This document shows, in pieces, positions 1 through 7,501 of a stretch of DNA of 64,000 bases. The stretch is taken from the NCBI RefSeq assembly GCF_001590905.1, contig NZ_BCTT01000006.1:248001-312000 (forward strand), written 5' to 3'. Position 1 is the stretch's first letter; every line of letters starts with the position of its first letter. This DNA comes from Serratia grimesii NBRC 13537. Its GTDB lineage: Bacteria; Pseudomonadota; Gammaproteobacteria; Enterobacterales; Enterobacteriaceae. Both the position numbers and the translations under genes were made by a program. Below the pieces are notes generated by a model that saw nothing but the letters and a program-made list of their open reading frames with translations, was not told the DNA's origin and did not search any database.

Positions 1-507
1 GAAAACGACGGCATGCTAACTGCCCGGGTGGACGGGCGGACAGTGAAGCTGACCGGCAATAAGAACTATGTCCCTCTATCGCCTTATGGCCAGTACGAAG
101 TCGAACTGATGAACAATAAAAACTCGGCAGAAAGCTTTGATATTGTCACGAAGCGTAAGAGCAAGCTGACCTTGTATCCAGGCAACGTAGCGGTGATCTC
201 GCCGGAAATTAAACAGATGGTGACGGTGTTCGGCCGTATCAAAGCCGAAGATGGAACGTTGCTGGCTAACGCCTACATCAAAAATCATATCGGCCGTACC
301 CGCACCGATGAAAAAGGCGAATTTATCATGGACGTCGATAAGAAATTCCCGGTGATCGACTTTACCCACAGCGGTGATCAAAGCTGCGAAGTGGGTCTGG
401 ACTTGAGTAAGGCGCAAGGCGCCGTTTGGGTCGGTGACGTGATTTGCATTGGGCTGAAAACCTACGCCGGCAATCTGCAAGCAGGAGAAATGACCAATGA
501 AGGTTAA
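1..507 (+). CDS. ecpC: EcpC-type outer-membrane usher, 3' end only
   Basis: This is the C-terminal part of a pilus usher whose reading frame is open from base 1, so the gene starts outside the window. The visible 168 or so residues contain a beta-rich stretch and a carboxypeptidase-regulatory-like fold typical of the C-terminal domain of alpha-type (CS1/Ecp) ushers, which lie in the outer membrane and secrete pilus subunits. The stop overlaps the start of ecpD by 11 bases, so the two are translationally coupled. The identification rests mainly on the following ecpD and ecpE, which are recognised strongly. The pilus subunit and regulator genes would be upstream, outside the window. Confidence 0.85.
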   Translation, partial: ENDGMLTARVDGRTVKLTGNKNYVPLSPYGQYEVELMNNKNSAESFDIVTKRKSKLTLYPGNVAVISPEIKQMVTVFGRIKAEDGTLLANAYIKNHIGRTRTDEKGEFIMDVDKKFPVIDFTHSGDQSCEVGLDLSKAQGAVWVGDVICIGLKTYAGNLQAGEMTNEG

Positions 508-2128
508 GGCTACGTTGTTGCTCATGCTGATGGCTGCATTTCCACTGCAGGCGGTGAACGTCACCAACTGGCCTGATGCCGCGACAGTGAAGTTTGTATT
601 CGTCGAGAACAACGCTGACGATAATTTTTTTGTCACCCCCGCAGGGGCGTTGGACCCGCGCATGACAGGCGCCAATAAATGGACCGGGCTAAAATACGGC
701 GGGTCCGGCACTATCTATCAGCAAAGCCTGGGTTATGTGGATAACGGCTACAACACGGGGCTGTCGGCGAACAACCGCTTTGACATGTGGTTGGAAAATG
801 CGCCGATCAAGAATCCGTTCCTCGGGCTGCGCTGCATTAACTGGTATTCAGGTTGTAATATGGATACCAGTCTGATTTTGCCGCAAAGCACCGATGAAAA
901 GGGGTTTTATGGGGCAGTGGTGACTTCTGGTGGGGCCAAATGGATGCACGGTATGATGTCACCGAGCTTCTATCAATATTTGAAGCAATTGGCAGCGGGT
1001 GATGCATTTAGCATGGAGATCAATAGCTGTCAGTCTCCCGATGTTTACGATGCCAGTAACGGGGAACGTTGCCAAAATCAAGCCAGAGGCAACTGGTATA
1101 AACGTACCGTGACCCACAGCAAGGCAGCCCATTTGCGTTTTATCAATACCAACGCGGTGTCGGAAGTGTTCGTCAACAGCGATGGCGTGCCGATCATCGG
1201 TGAGGGTAATGCCGATTGCAAAAATCAGACTATCGGCTCACGCACTGGCATCATGTGTAAAATGGTCAGTTACGATCTGCAGACCGACGGCAGCGTCAGT
1301 AATACCTCCATTCATGTGTTTCCGGCGATCAACAATGCCGCGCTGACGTCGGCGGTTAACGCGGCTGACTTGCAGTTCAGCCTGAACGGCAATAGCTGGA
1401 AAAATACCTCAGGAACAGGCAGCTATTACACCTTTAACGAGCTGAAGAGTAGCAACGCGATCTACGTCTTTTTCGGCAGTAATTTCTTTAAACAGATGGT
1501 GAAACTGGGTATTTCCGACAGTGGCACCCGTGAATTAATTAATTTCCGTTTTCAAAATACGACCTCGCCGGAATCTGGCTGGTATGAGTTTTCCACCTCT
1601 AATCAGCTCATCATCAAACCACGTGATTTCAGCATCAGCATCATCGCTGATGACTTCGACAACCGTCCCTATCGGGAGGGCTATGTCGGTGCAACAGAGC
1701 CGCCGCTGGAGTTCGGTTATATCGTTACTACCAGCGCGAAGACGGCTGCCGATCAAGTGAGAGTGATGGCTACCGGGCCGACGCAGGTCATCAACGGAGT
1801 GAGTTATTGCGTGTTTTCCTCGGCGGATAGTCAGACACGGGTTCCGTTCCCTGCGACGCTAAGCATAACCACCAGCACTAACAGCGAACAACGCTATGAC
1901 GCCGGTTGCGATGGACAGTGGCATGACATGACCAATGCGCTATGGAGCAGCACGCCGTGGAATGACATTTCCGGTGAGGTTGGCATCCTGAACAAAACCC
2001 GTGTGAAGTTTAGTATTCCAATGAACAACCCGGTCTCACTGAGGACGGTAGAAGGCCGTGGTTGGTTCGGCGACGTTAGCGCTGCCGGTGAGATCCACGT
2101 TGAAGCCACTTGGCGCAATATTAACTAG
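497..2128 (+). CDS. ecpD: E. coli common pilus tip adhesin EcpD
   Basis: 543 residues, the usual length of EcpD. An N-terminal signal peptide ends near residue 19 (hydrophobic run, then the QAVNVTNW junction). The body carries stretches I recognise as EcpD, including [32 protein letters not shown], the [19 protein letters not shown] region and the C-terminal [12 protein letters not shown]. EcpD is the polymerising tip adhesin of the common pilus and is exported through the EcpC usher with the EcpE or EcpB chaperones. A GGAG ribosome-binding site lies within the end of ecpC, about 9 bases before the ATG. The 10 bases after the stop lead directly into ecpE, so the genes form one operon. Confidence 0.95.
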   Translation: MKVKATLLLMLMAAFPLQAVNVTNWPDAATVKFVFVENNADDNFFVTPAGALDPRMTGANKWTGLKYGGSGTIYQQSLGYVDNGYNTGLSANNRFDMWLENAPIKNPFLGLRCINWYSGCNMDTSLILPQSTDEKGFYGAVVTSGGAKWMHGMMSPSFYQYLKQLAAGDAFSMEINSCQSPDVYDASNGERCQNQARGNWYKRTVTHSKAAHLRFINTNAVSEVFVNSDGVPIIGEGNADCKNQTIGSRTGIMCKMVSYDLQTDGSVSNTSIHVFPAINNAALTSAVNAADLQFSLNGNSWKNTSGTGSYYTFNELKSSNAIYVFFGSNFFKQMVKLGISDSGTRELINFRFQNTTSPESGWYEFSTSNQLIIKPRDFSISIIADDFDNRPYREGYVGATEPPLEFGYIVTTSAKTAADQVRVMATGPTQVINGVSYCVFSSADSQTRVPFPATLSITTSTNSEQRYDAGCDGQWHDMTNALWSSTPWNDISGEVGILNKTRVKFSIPMNNPVSLRTVEGRGWFGDVSAAGEIHVEATWRNIN

Positions 2129-2138
2129 GGGCGACATC

Positions 2139-2801
2139 GTGAGAATCTGGCTGTTTTGGTTACTGTGTCTGCCATTTAGCGTGGCGGCCATTAATGTCGG
2201 CACGCTGACGTTCGCCATGGACCAAGACCAATCGTTCACAGCCAAACGGGTGCTGAACAATAATCGCAGTGCACGTATTTATCAGGTGACCCTGCGTGCG
2301 ATTGACCGGCCGGGAGAAAATGAAGCACGCAGTCGCCCAGCAGATGGAGAACTGCTGTTTGCTCCCCGCCAGCTCCAATTGCAGGCAGGACAGGGTGAGT
2401 ATTACAAATTCTTCTATCGTGGCCCACAGGATAACCGTGAGCGTTATTACCGGGTGTCATTCCGCGAAATTCCGACTCGTTTTATCGACCCGGCGGCGCG
2501 CCAGGCCACTGGCGTCAATCTGGAGCCGATAGTGGTGATGGACACCATTCTGGTGGTGCGTCCACGCCAAAGTAACTTCGCCTATCGGCTTGATTCGCAA
2601 CGTGGGACGCTGACGAATACCGGCAACACCTACTTCAAGTTTCTGCTCAAGCCTGGCTGCGATAGCACCGATGAGGAAGGCATAACCGAATACCTACGCC
2701 CCGGTGATACGCTGACCCATGCAGGTATTAGGCTGAAAGGGCAGAAATTTATTATCTATAACGACAAATTTATCAGTGTCGATAAAAGCTGCATTAACTA
2801 A
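2139..2801 (+). CDS. ecpE: Ecp pilus periplasmic chaperone EcpE
   Basis: 220 residues from a GTG start at 2139. The open frame runs further upstream into ecpD, but the GTG start gives a clean signal peptide (VRIWLFWLLCLPFSVAA) followed by the mature start INVGTLTFAM. The mature part has the PapD-like chaperone fold: an N-terminal immunoglobulin-like domain with the conserved block DNRERYYRVSFREIPTR and a C-terminal domain ending with GCDSTDEEG and KFISVDKSC. It stabilises EcpD and pilin subunits in the periplasm before usher secretion. It is the last gene of the ecp operon here and lies convergent to the histidine kinase gene. Confidence 0.93.
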   Translation: MRIWLFWLLCLPFSVAAINVGTLTFAMDQDQSFTAKRVLNNNRSARIYQVTLRAIDRPGENEARSRPADGELLFAPRQLQLQAGQGEYYKFFYRGPQDNRERYYRVSFREIPTRFIDPAARQATGVNLEPIVVMDTILVVRPRQSNFAYRLDSQRGTLTNTGNTYFKFLLKPGCDSTDEEGITEYLRPGDTLTHAGIRLKGQKFIIYNDKFISVDKSCIN

Positions 2802-2920
2802 TGCAGTAAAGGCTGCTGCCAAAGCCCGTTATTAGGAAAAGCGTACCTCTGGGGGCATAGCACAGCCACCGACCAATTTGTGGGAATAAATTGGAGCGAC
2901 GTCCAGTCGGCCCGTAGGGT

Positions 2921-2940
2921 GGGGCACATCCATGTGCCCC
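2921..2940. repeat. perfect inverted repeat between convergent genes
   Basis: GGGGCACATCCATGTGCCCC has two 9-base arms around a CC centre. It lies in the 216-base gap between ecpE and the convergent sensor kinase gene. A transcript of either strand could form a hairpin, so it may act as a bidirectional stop or processing site, but no T tract follows on either strand. It could also be a dispersed intergenic repeat; copies elsewhere cannot be checked from this window. Confidence 0.6.
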
Positions 2941-3017
2941 ATAATGGCCCCTCGGCGCGCTAGGTCCGGGAGTCTCTGACTACATGGCAACGTCGCCATT
3001 AAACTCAGCAGCTTTGA

Positions 3018-4484
3018 TCAGCGCAGCGGGATTGAGAAGCGGAAGCAGGCACCGGTTTGCGGCCGCTCGACCAGTTGGATATCGCTGTCGTGCAGTAGCA
3101 AAATACGCCGAACGATCATCAATCCCAAACCACTGGCATGACGTCGGGCACTGCTCAGAATTGAAGGGCGCATAAACAAGTCGGCGCGTAATTCTTGCGG
3201 GATACCCGGGCCACTGTCATTGACCTGCACCAGTACCTTGCCTGCCTGTTGCCATAGACGTACCTCGATCTCACCACCATGTGGCGTGTGACGGATAGCG
3301 TTATCCAATAGATTGGTTAGCACCCGTTCAATCATGCTGACATCGGCAAACACCAACGGAATACCGGGGGCGATATCCGCCAGCAGCCTTTGTTGGCGCG
3401 CCTCTGCCGCCAACTCGAACTTCTGGAATACGTCCTGAACTAATTCACTCAGTGAGAACGGTTCTTTCTGTGGTTTTACCACGCCATATTCCAACCGTGC
3501 CAACTCAAACAGCTCTTGTGCAAGCCTGCCCACTTTACGGCTCTGCGCCAAGGCGATCTCCAGATAACGCTGCCGATCGTTTTCACTCAGGCTGGCAGAT
3601 TTTACTGACAGAGTCTCCAGGTAGCCGTGTAATGACGTTAGCGGGGTACGCAGGTCGTGTGAAATATTGGCGATAAACTCGCGGCGCTGTTGGTCCTGTT
3701 GCGAAAGCGACTGCCATTGTTCGGCGATACGCCGAGACATGCTACTGAACGCTTGCTGTAAGCGGCTGACTTCGTCACGCCCGCCGCTGTCAGCAGGCAG
3801 TGCTGCATAGGCTTGCACCGCGGCAATCCCGCCGCTGTCCAGTTCACTGACCTGACGGGTAAGACGGCGGATCGGTCGCGTAACCCAGTAGAAAGCGCAA
3901 CCGCCAGCCACCAGGCTAAATAGCACCATCAGGCCTGATGACCACAGCGCCATAGTCACCGCGGAGTTAAATAACGCATTGCTGGCCAGAGCGTCATAGT
4001 CTTCGCCGAGCAGCACCACATATAAATAGCCTTCAATCTGACCGTTCATCTTCAACGGCGCGGCACTGAAGACTTTTTTTGCATCAGGGTTGCGTGGATC
4101 ATCGCCGTAAACCGGCATGCTCGCACCATCGAGTAGTGCCTGTATCGGTAGCAAATTCACTTTCTGCCGTTTCAGATGACCCGCCGGTGCTGCGTTACCA
4201 ATGATGTCACCCTGTTTGTCGAGCAGGTACACCTCGACGCTGGGGTTTACCGCCATCAGTTGATTGAACAAGCCATGCACCGAATCTGCATTTAGCCCAT
4301 TTTGTCCCAGCAGTGGATTGCTGTCGGCAATGTGCTGCGCCAAATTACCGGACAATCGTTGGATCACGGCTTGGCTGTACTGGGTGCTGCTGCGTACCTG
4401 CATCCAGCCGGAAATAGCGCAGCTGACCACCATCAGCAGGGCGAAAATCAAGGTCAGACGTTGCGTTAGCGTAAGATTTTTCAT
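3018..4484 (-). CDS. two-component sensor histidine kinase
   Basis: 488 residues. Membrane segment 1 lies near residues 10-28, a periplasmic sensing region at 29-170, membrane segment 2 near 173-199, then a HAMP linker. The phosphoacceptor helix has SHDLRTPL with His near 276. The ATPase domain shows the N box NLLDNAIRHTP, the G1 box DSGPGIP and the G2 box GLGL. It would autophosphorylate and pass phosphate to the response regulator encoded just upstream on the same strand, 3 bases away. The pair is divergent from the cytochrome/molybdoenzyme genes at 5352-7425, which suggests but does not prove that it controls them. The signal sensed cannot be read from the sequence. Confidence 0.93.
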   Translation of the reverse strand: MKNLTLTQRLTLIFALLMVVSCAISGWMQVRSSTQYSQAVIQRLSGNLAQHIADSNPLLGQNGLNADSVHGLFNQLMAVNPSVEVYLLDKQGDIIGNAAPAGHLKRQKVNLLPIQALLDGASMPVYGDDPRNPDAKKVFSAAPLKMNGQIEGYLYVVLLGEDYDALASNALFNSAVTMALWSSGLMVLFSLVAGGCAFYWVTRPIRRLTRQVSELDSGGIAAVQAYAALPADSGGRDEVSRLQQAFSSMSRRIAEQWQSLSQQDQQRREFIANISHDLRTPLTSLHGYLETLSVKSASLSENDRQRYLEIALAQSRKVGRLAQELFELARLEYGVVKPQKEPFSLSELVQDVFQKFELAAEARQQRLLADIAPGIPLVFADVSMIERVLTNLLDNAIRHTPHGGEIEVRLWQQAGKVLVQVNDSGPGIPQELRADLFMRPSILSSARRHASGLGLMIVRRILLLHDSDIQLVERPQTGACFRFSIPLR

Positions 4485-4487
4485 GGT

Positions 4488-5201
4488 TCACTCTTGCGGC
4501 GTTGCCGCGAATTTATAGCCCATACCCCACACAGTGAGGATGCGCTCGGGTTCCGCCGGGTTGGTTTCGATCTTGATACGCAGCCGGTTGATATGAGTAT
4601 TCACGGTGTGCTCATAACCCTCGTGCTGGTAGCCCCACACCTGATTGAGCAGGCTAAGGCGAGAAAAGACTTTGCCGGGGTGCTTGGCAAAAAAATACAA
4701 CAGGTCAAATTCACGTGGGGTCAGATCGATTGCCTGTTGATTCAAATGCACCTCACGCGCAATCGGATCGATGATTAACCCGTCAAAACTCAGCGTACCG
4801 GCATCCATCTTCAAATTACGACTCATCGCTTCCTGACGGCGAAACAGTGCTTTGACCCTGGCCACCAGTTCCAACATTGAAAAAGGTTTGGCGAGATAGT
4901 CGTCAGCCCCCAGCTCCAACCCGAGCACGCGGTGTACTTCGCTTGATCGCGCGCTGGTGATAATGATCGGCGTGTAACGCGTCATATTGCGTGCACGACG
5001 GCAGATCTCCAGCCCATCAATCCCAGGCAGCATCAGATCGAGGATCAGCGCATCCCAACCACCTTGTTCCAACATCGCCATACCCAGATTGCCATCGGCG
5101 GCATGGCTGATGTCATAGCCTTCGTCACGCAGATGTAATTGCAGCAGCTCCGCGATATTACCGTCATCCTCGACGATTAAAATTTTCTTTGGCTTTTCCA
5201 T
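4488..5201 (-). CDS. OmpR/PhoB-family response regulator
   Basis: 237 residues from the MEKPKK start; a start three codons upstream is possible. The receiver domain (about 5-115) has the acidic pair EDD, the phosphorylated Asp near 55 in LILDLMLPG, and the KP of DDYLAKPFS. The C-terminal winged-helix DNA-binding domain has LTPREFDLLYFFAKHPGKVFSR and the HTVNTHINRLRIKIE recognition helix. It is the first gene of an operon with the kinase at 3018-4484. Its start lies about 150 bases from the divergent cytochrome b561-like gene, so the shared gap is the likely place for its binding site. Confidence 0.93.
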   Translation of the reverse strand: MEKPKKILIVEDDGNIAELLQLHLRDEGYDISHAADGNLGMAMLEQGGWDALILDLMLPGIDGLEICRRARNMTRYTPIIITSARSSEVHRVLGLELGADDYLAKPFSMLELVARVKALFRRQEAMSRNLKMDAGTLSFDGLIIDPIAREVHLNQQAIDLTPREFDLLYFFAKHPGKVFSRLSLLNQVWGYQHEGYEHTVNTHINRLRIKIETNPAEPERILTVWGMGYKFAATPQE

Positions 5202-5351
5202 TCTTCTCACCGCTGATTGCCAGACCTTATTGAAGTCTACACAACCCCTGTAGTCGGAGTTATCACATTTTATTTAACTTTACGTGAGGTCTTGGGGAAC
5301 AAATCAGTTGGATACTCAAGTCATCGAAATCACACCGTCTGGAGAGGCATC

Positions 5352-5963
5352 ATGGCTATGTCCATTACGCCGGATAAACCCGAGTTGATTCATCCGCTGT
5401 GGCTGCGTTTGACGCACTGGCTGAATGCGCTGGCGATGCTGATCATGGTGACCAGCGGCTGGCGCATCTACAACGCCTCACCCTTGTTTAACTTCAGCTT
5501 TATGAACGAGCTGACGCTGGGCGGTTGGTTGGGAGGCGCGTTGCAGTGGCATTTTGCCGGTATGTGGCTGTTTGGGATTAATGGCTTGTGTTATCTGCTG
5601 ATTAATCTGTTCAGTGGTCGCCTGAAACGCAAATTTTGGCCACTCAGCCCAAAAGCCTTGCTGAGTGATCTGTTTGCAGCGTTGCGGGGCAAGCTTGGGC
5701 ACAGCGATTTACGGCATTACAACATGGTGCAACGAGCGGCTTATCTGTTTGTCATGATTGCTGGCGTGGTGATGGTGCTCTCTGGCTTGGTGTTGTGGAA
5801 GTCGGTGCAATTTCCGTTGCTGCGTGAGCTGCTCGGTGGCTATGACGCGGCACGCTATATCCACTTTTTTGCCATGTCAGGGCTGGTGGGTTTTGTACTG
5901 GTGCATTTGGTGATGGTGGCGTTGGTGCCACGCACGCTGTTGGCCATGTTGCGTGGACGTTAA
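5352..5963 (+). CDS. cytochrome b561-like membrane electron carrier
   Basis: 203 residues from the ATG at 5352, which has GGAGAGG 6 bases upstream; the frame is open further upstream but has no good start. Four membrane segments are visible. Histidines placed for haem ligation occur in LRLTHWLN, QWHFAGMW, ARYIHFFA and LVHLVMVAL, as in the prokaryotic cytochrome b561 / Ni-Fe hydrogenase cytochrome b family. The stop lies 10 bases before the molybdopterin oxidoreductase start, so the two form a pair like MsrQ-MsrP in arrangement: a membrane haem protein passing quinol electrons to an exported molybdoenzyme. The partner role is inferred from the pairing. Confidence 0.85.
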   Translation: MAMSITPDKPELIHPLWLRLTHWLNALAMLIMVTSGWRIYNASPLFNFSFMNELTLGGWLGGALQWHFAGMWLFGINGLCYLLINLFSGRLKRKFWPLSPKALLSDLFAALRGKLGHSDLRHYNMVQRAAYLFVMIAGVVMVLSGLVLWKSVQFPLLRELLGGYDAARYIHFFAMSGLVGFVLVHLVMVALVPRTLLAMLRGR

Positions 5964-5973
5964 GGAGAGCGTG

Positions 5974-6762
5974 ATGAAAGCGGAAAAACAACCGATCAGT
6001 CTAAGCGAAGGGCGGGAGATCGTGAAAGAAGCGCAGCAATTGCTGGCACGCCAACTGGCGTCATCTTCGCGCCGCCGTTTCCTGCGTAATGGGCTGACAC
6101 TCGGTGGTATCGCGATGCTCACCGGCTGTGACATCAGCAGCAATGCCAATGTGGAACAAGCGCTGAATCGTATCTCTCGGTTTAACGATCGGGTACAGGG
6201 TTGGCTGTTCAATGCCGACCATTTAGCACCTGTATATGCCGAGTCGATGATCACTCGTCCGTTTCCCTTTAACGCGTTTTACGCCGAGGAAGATGCACCA
6301 GATATTAATGGTGACGACTACCGGTTGGAGGTCAGTGGCTTGGTGTTGAATAAACAGCCCTGGACACTGCCGCAATTGCACAAAATGACACAAATCAGCC
6401 AAGTGACGCGCCATATCTGTGTTGAAGGTTGGAGTGCTATCGGTAAGTGGGGCGGGGTGCCATTTGCACAATTCCTTCAGGCGATCGGCGCGGATCTAAG
6501 TGCCAAGTATGTGAGCTTTAAATGCGCCGACGATTACTACACCAGCATCGATATGGCCACGGCGCTGCATCCGCAAACCATTATGGCACTGACCTATGAC
6601 GGCCAGATCCTGCCGCGTAAATACGGCTACCCGATGAAGCTGCGTATGCCGACCAAGCTTGGCTATAAGAATCCGAAACATATTCAGGTGATTGAAGTCA
6701 CCAATCGCTTCCCAGGCGGTTACTGGGAAGATCAAGGTTACAACTGGTTTGGTGGCAGTTGA
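5974..6762 (+). CDS. exported molybdopterin-dependent oxidoreductase (sulfite oxidase fold)
   Basis: 262 residues from the ATG at 5974 (GGAGAG upstream). The N terminus carries a twin-arginine type signal, SSRRRFLRNG, followed by a hydrophobic stretch and LTGC, which also fits a lipoprotein cleavage box. The catalytic domain belongs to the SUOX/MsrP family: HICVEGWSAIGKWGG contains the Cys expected to bind molybdenum, followed by PMKLRMPTKLGYKNPKHI and the conserved GGYWEDQGYNWFGG end. It lacks the long C-terminal part of E. coli MsrP and is shorter. It should work in the periplasm with the preceding cytochrome b. The substrate is unknown; a reductase acting on oxidised methionine is one option given the Met-rich neighbour. 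Confidence 0.87.
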   Translation: MKAEKQPISLSEGREIVKEAQQLLARQLASSSRRRFLRNGLTLGGIAMLTGCDISSNANVEQALNRISRFNDRVQGWLFNADHLAPVYAESMITRPFPFNAFYAEEDAPDINGDDYRLEVSGLVLNKQPWTLPQLHKMTQISQVTRHICVEGWSAIGKWGGVPFAQFLQAIGADLSAKYVSFKCADDYYTSIDMATALHPQTIMALTYDGQILPRKYGYPMKLRMPTKLGYKNPKHIQVIEVTNRFPGGYWEDQGYNWFGGS

Positions 6763-6823
6763 AGGCTGTCCTAAACAATCCCACTGCACGACATGTGCTT
6801 TTTAAATGAGAGAAGGAAATACC

Positions 6824-7114
6824 ATGAAAAAGTTATTCGCAATGATGATGTGTAGCGCATTGATGTTGGGCGTCGCAGGTGCAAATGCTGCAGATAGCAT
6901 GAGCAAAGACGCAATGAAAAAGGACAGTATGAGCGCAATGTCCCATGACGGGATGGCGAAAGATGGCATGAAAAAAGACTGCATGGGCAAGGACTGCATG
7001 AAGAAAGACTCTATGAATAAGGATGCAATGAAACATGACAGCATGAAGAAAGACAGCATGGCCAAAGACGGCATGAAAAAAGATGAAATGAAAAAAGACG
7101 CGATGGGGCAGTAA
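6824..7114 (+). CDS. methionine-rich pentapeptide MXKDX repeat protein
   Basis: 96 residues. A signal peptide of about 22 residues ends at AGANA. The mature part of about 74 residues is almost wholly a five-residue repeat of the form M-x-K-D-x and holds 15 methionines plus many Lys and Asp. It matches the known MXKDX pentapeptide-repeat family, whose function is not settled. The start at 6824 has AGAAGGA upstream. It follows the molybdoenzyme by 61 bases and precedes a DUF1471 gene by 62. Two Cys residues lie within the repeats (KDCMGKDCM). Metal binding or service as an oxidant sink for the neighbouring molybdoenzyme are both possible. Confidence 0.9.
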   Translation: MKKLFAMMMCSALMLGVAGANAADSMSKDAMKKDSMSAMSHDGMAKDGMKKDCMGKDCMKKDSMNKDAMKHDSMKKDSMAKDGMKKDEMKKDAMGQ

Positions 7115-7176
7115 ATTCCGCGCCAACTCCGGCGGCTCGGGTCGCCGGCCTTTTCAGCAATAACGAGGTGTTTATC

Positions 7177-7425
7177 ATGAGAAACCTTATCCTGGCCGTG
7201 GTATTGGCCTGCATCAGCGGGGCTGCACTGGCAGCAACACCGGTAACAGCAGAAAACGCCCAGCAACTGCAAAAAATTGGCGTAGTTTCCAGTCAGGCAT
7301 CAACATTAAATGACTTTGAACAGTCAATAGCTGCCGATGCCAAACAACAAGGGGCTAGCAGCTATCGCATCACTTCGGTCACCGTCAACAATCATGTCTA
7401 CGGTACGGCGGATTTGTATAAATAA
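7177..7425 (+). CDS. DUF1471 (YdgH/BhsA/McbA-like) small periplasmic protein
   Basis: 82 residues from the ATG at 7177, preceded by the weak ribosome-binding sequence ACGAGG. The signal peptide ends near ALAA (residue 20). The mature part, with LQKIGVVSS and the C-terminal SYRITSVTVNNHVYGTADLYK, is typical of the DUF1471 family, small periplasmic stress-response proteins such as BhsA, McbA and YahO. It follows the MXKDX gene in the same direction and ends at a strong terminator, so it is probably the last gene of the 5352-7425 transcription unit. Confidence 0.85.
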   Translation: MRNLILAVVLACISGAALAATPVTAENAQQLQKIGVVSSQASTLNDFEQSIAADAKQQGASSYRITSVTVNNHVYGTADLYK

Positions 7426-7465
7426 GGGAAGGTAGGGTGCGATGCAGAGAACATATCCGGTGAGA

Positions 7466-7495
7466 AGGGGCACAGCCAAGCTGAGCCCCTTTTTT
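7466..7495 (+). terminator. rho-independent terminator after the DUF1471 gene
   Basis: Two 11-base arms (7466-7476 and 7480-7490) pair with one mismatch around a CAA loop and are followed by a run of six T. It sits 40 bases after the DUF1471 stop and before the convergent betT end. Confidence 0.85.
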
Positions 7496-7501
7496 ATCGA
7501 G

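Noticed and set aside
76-711. 211-codon ORF opposite ecpC and ecpD
   Set aside because: It is antisense to two recognised pilus genes and lacks a start site.
6900-7110. Regular repeats resembling a CRISPR or tandem-repeat array
   Set aside because: The repeat is a protein-coding 15-base (five-codon) unit in a single open frame with a signal peptide.
6802-7272. 156-codon ORF opposite the MXKDX repeat gene
   Set aside because: It is the reverse of the repeat, giving an artificial hydrophobic FF/S-rich repeat; it has no ribosome-binding site.
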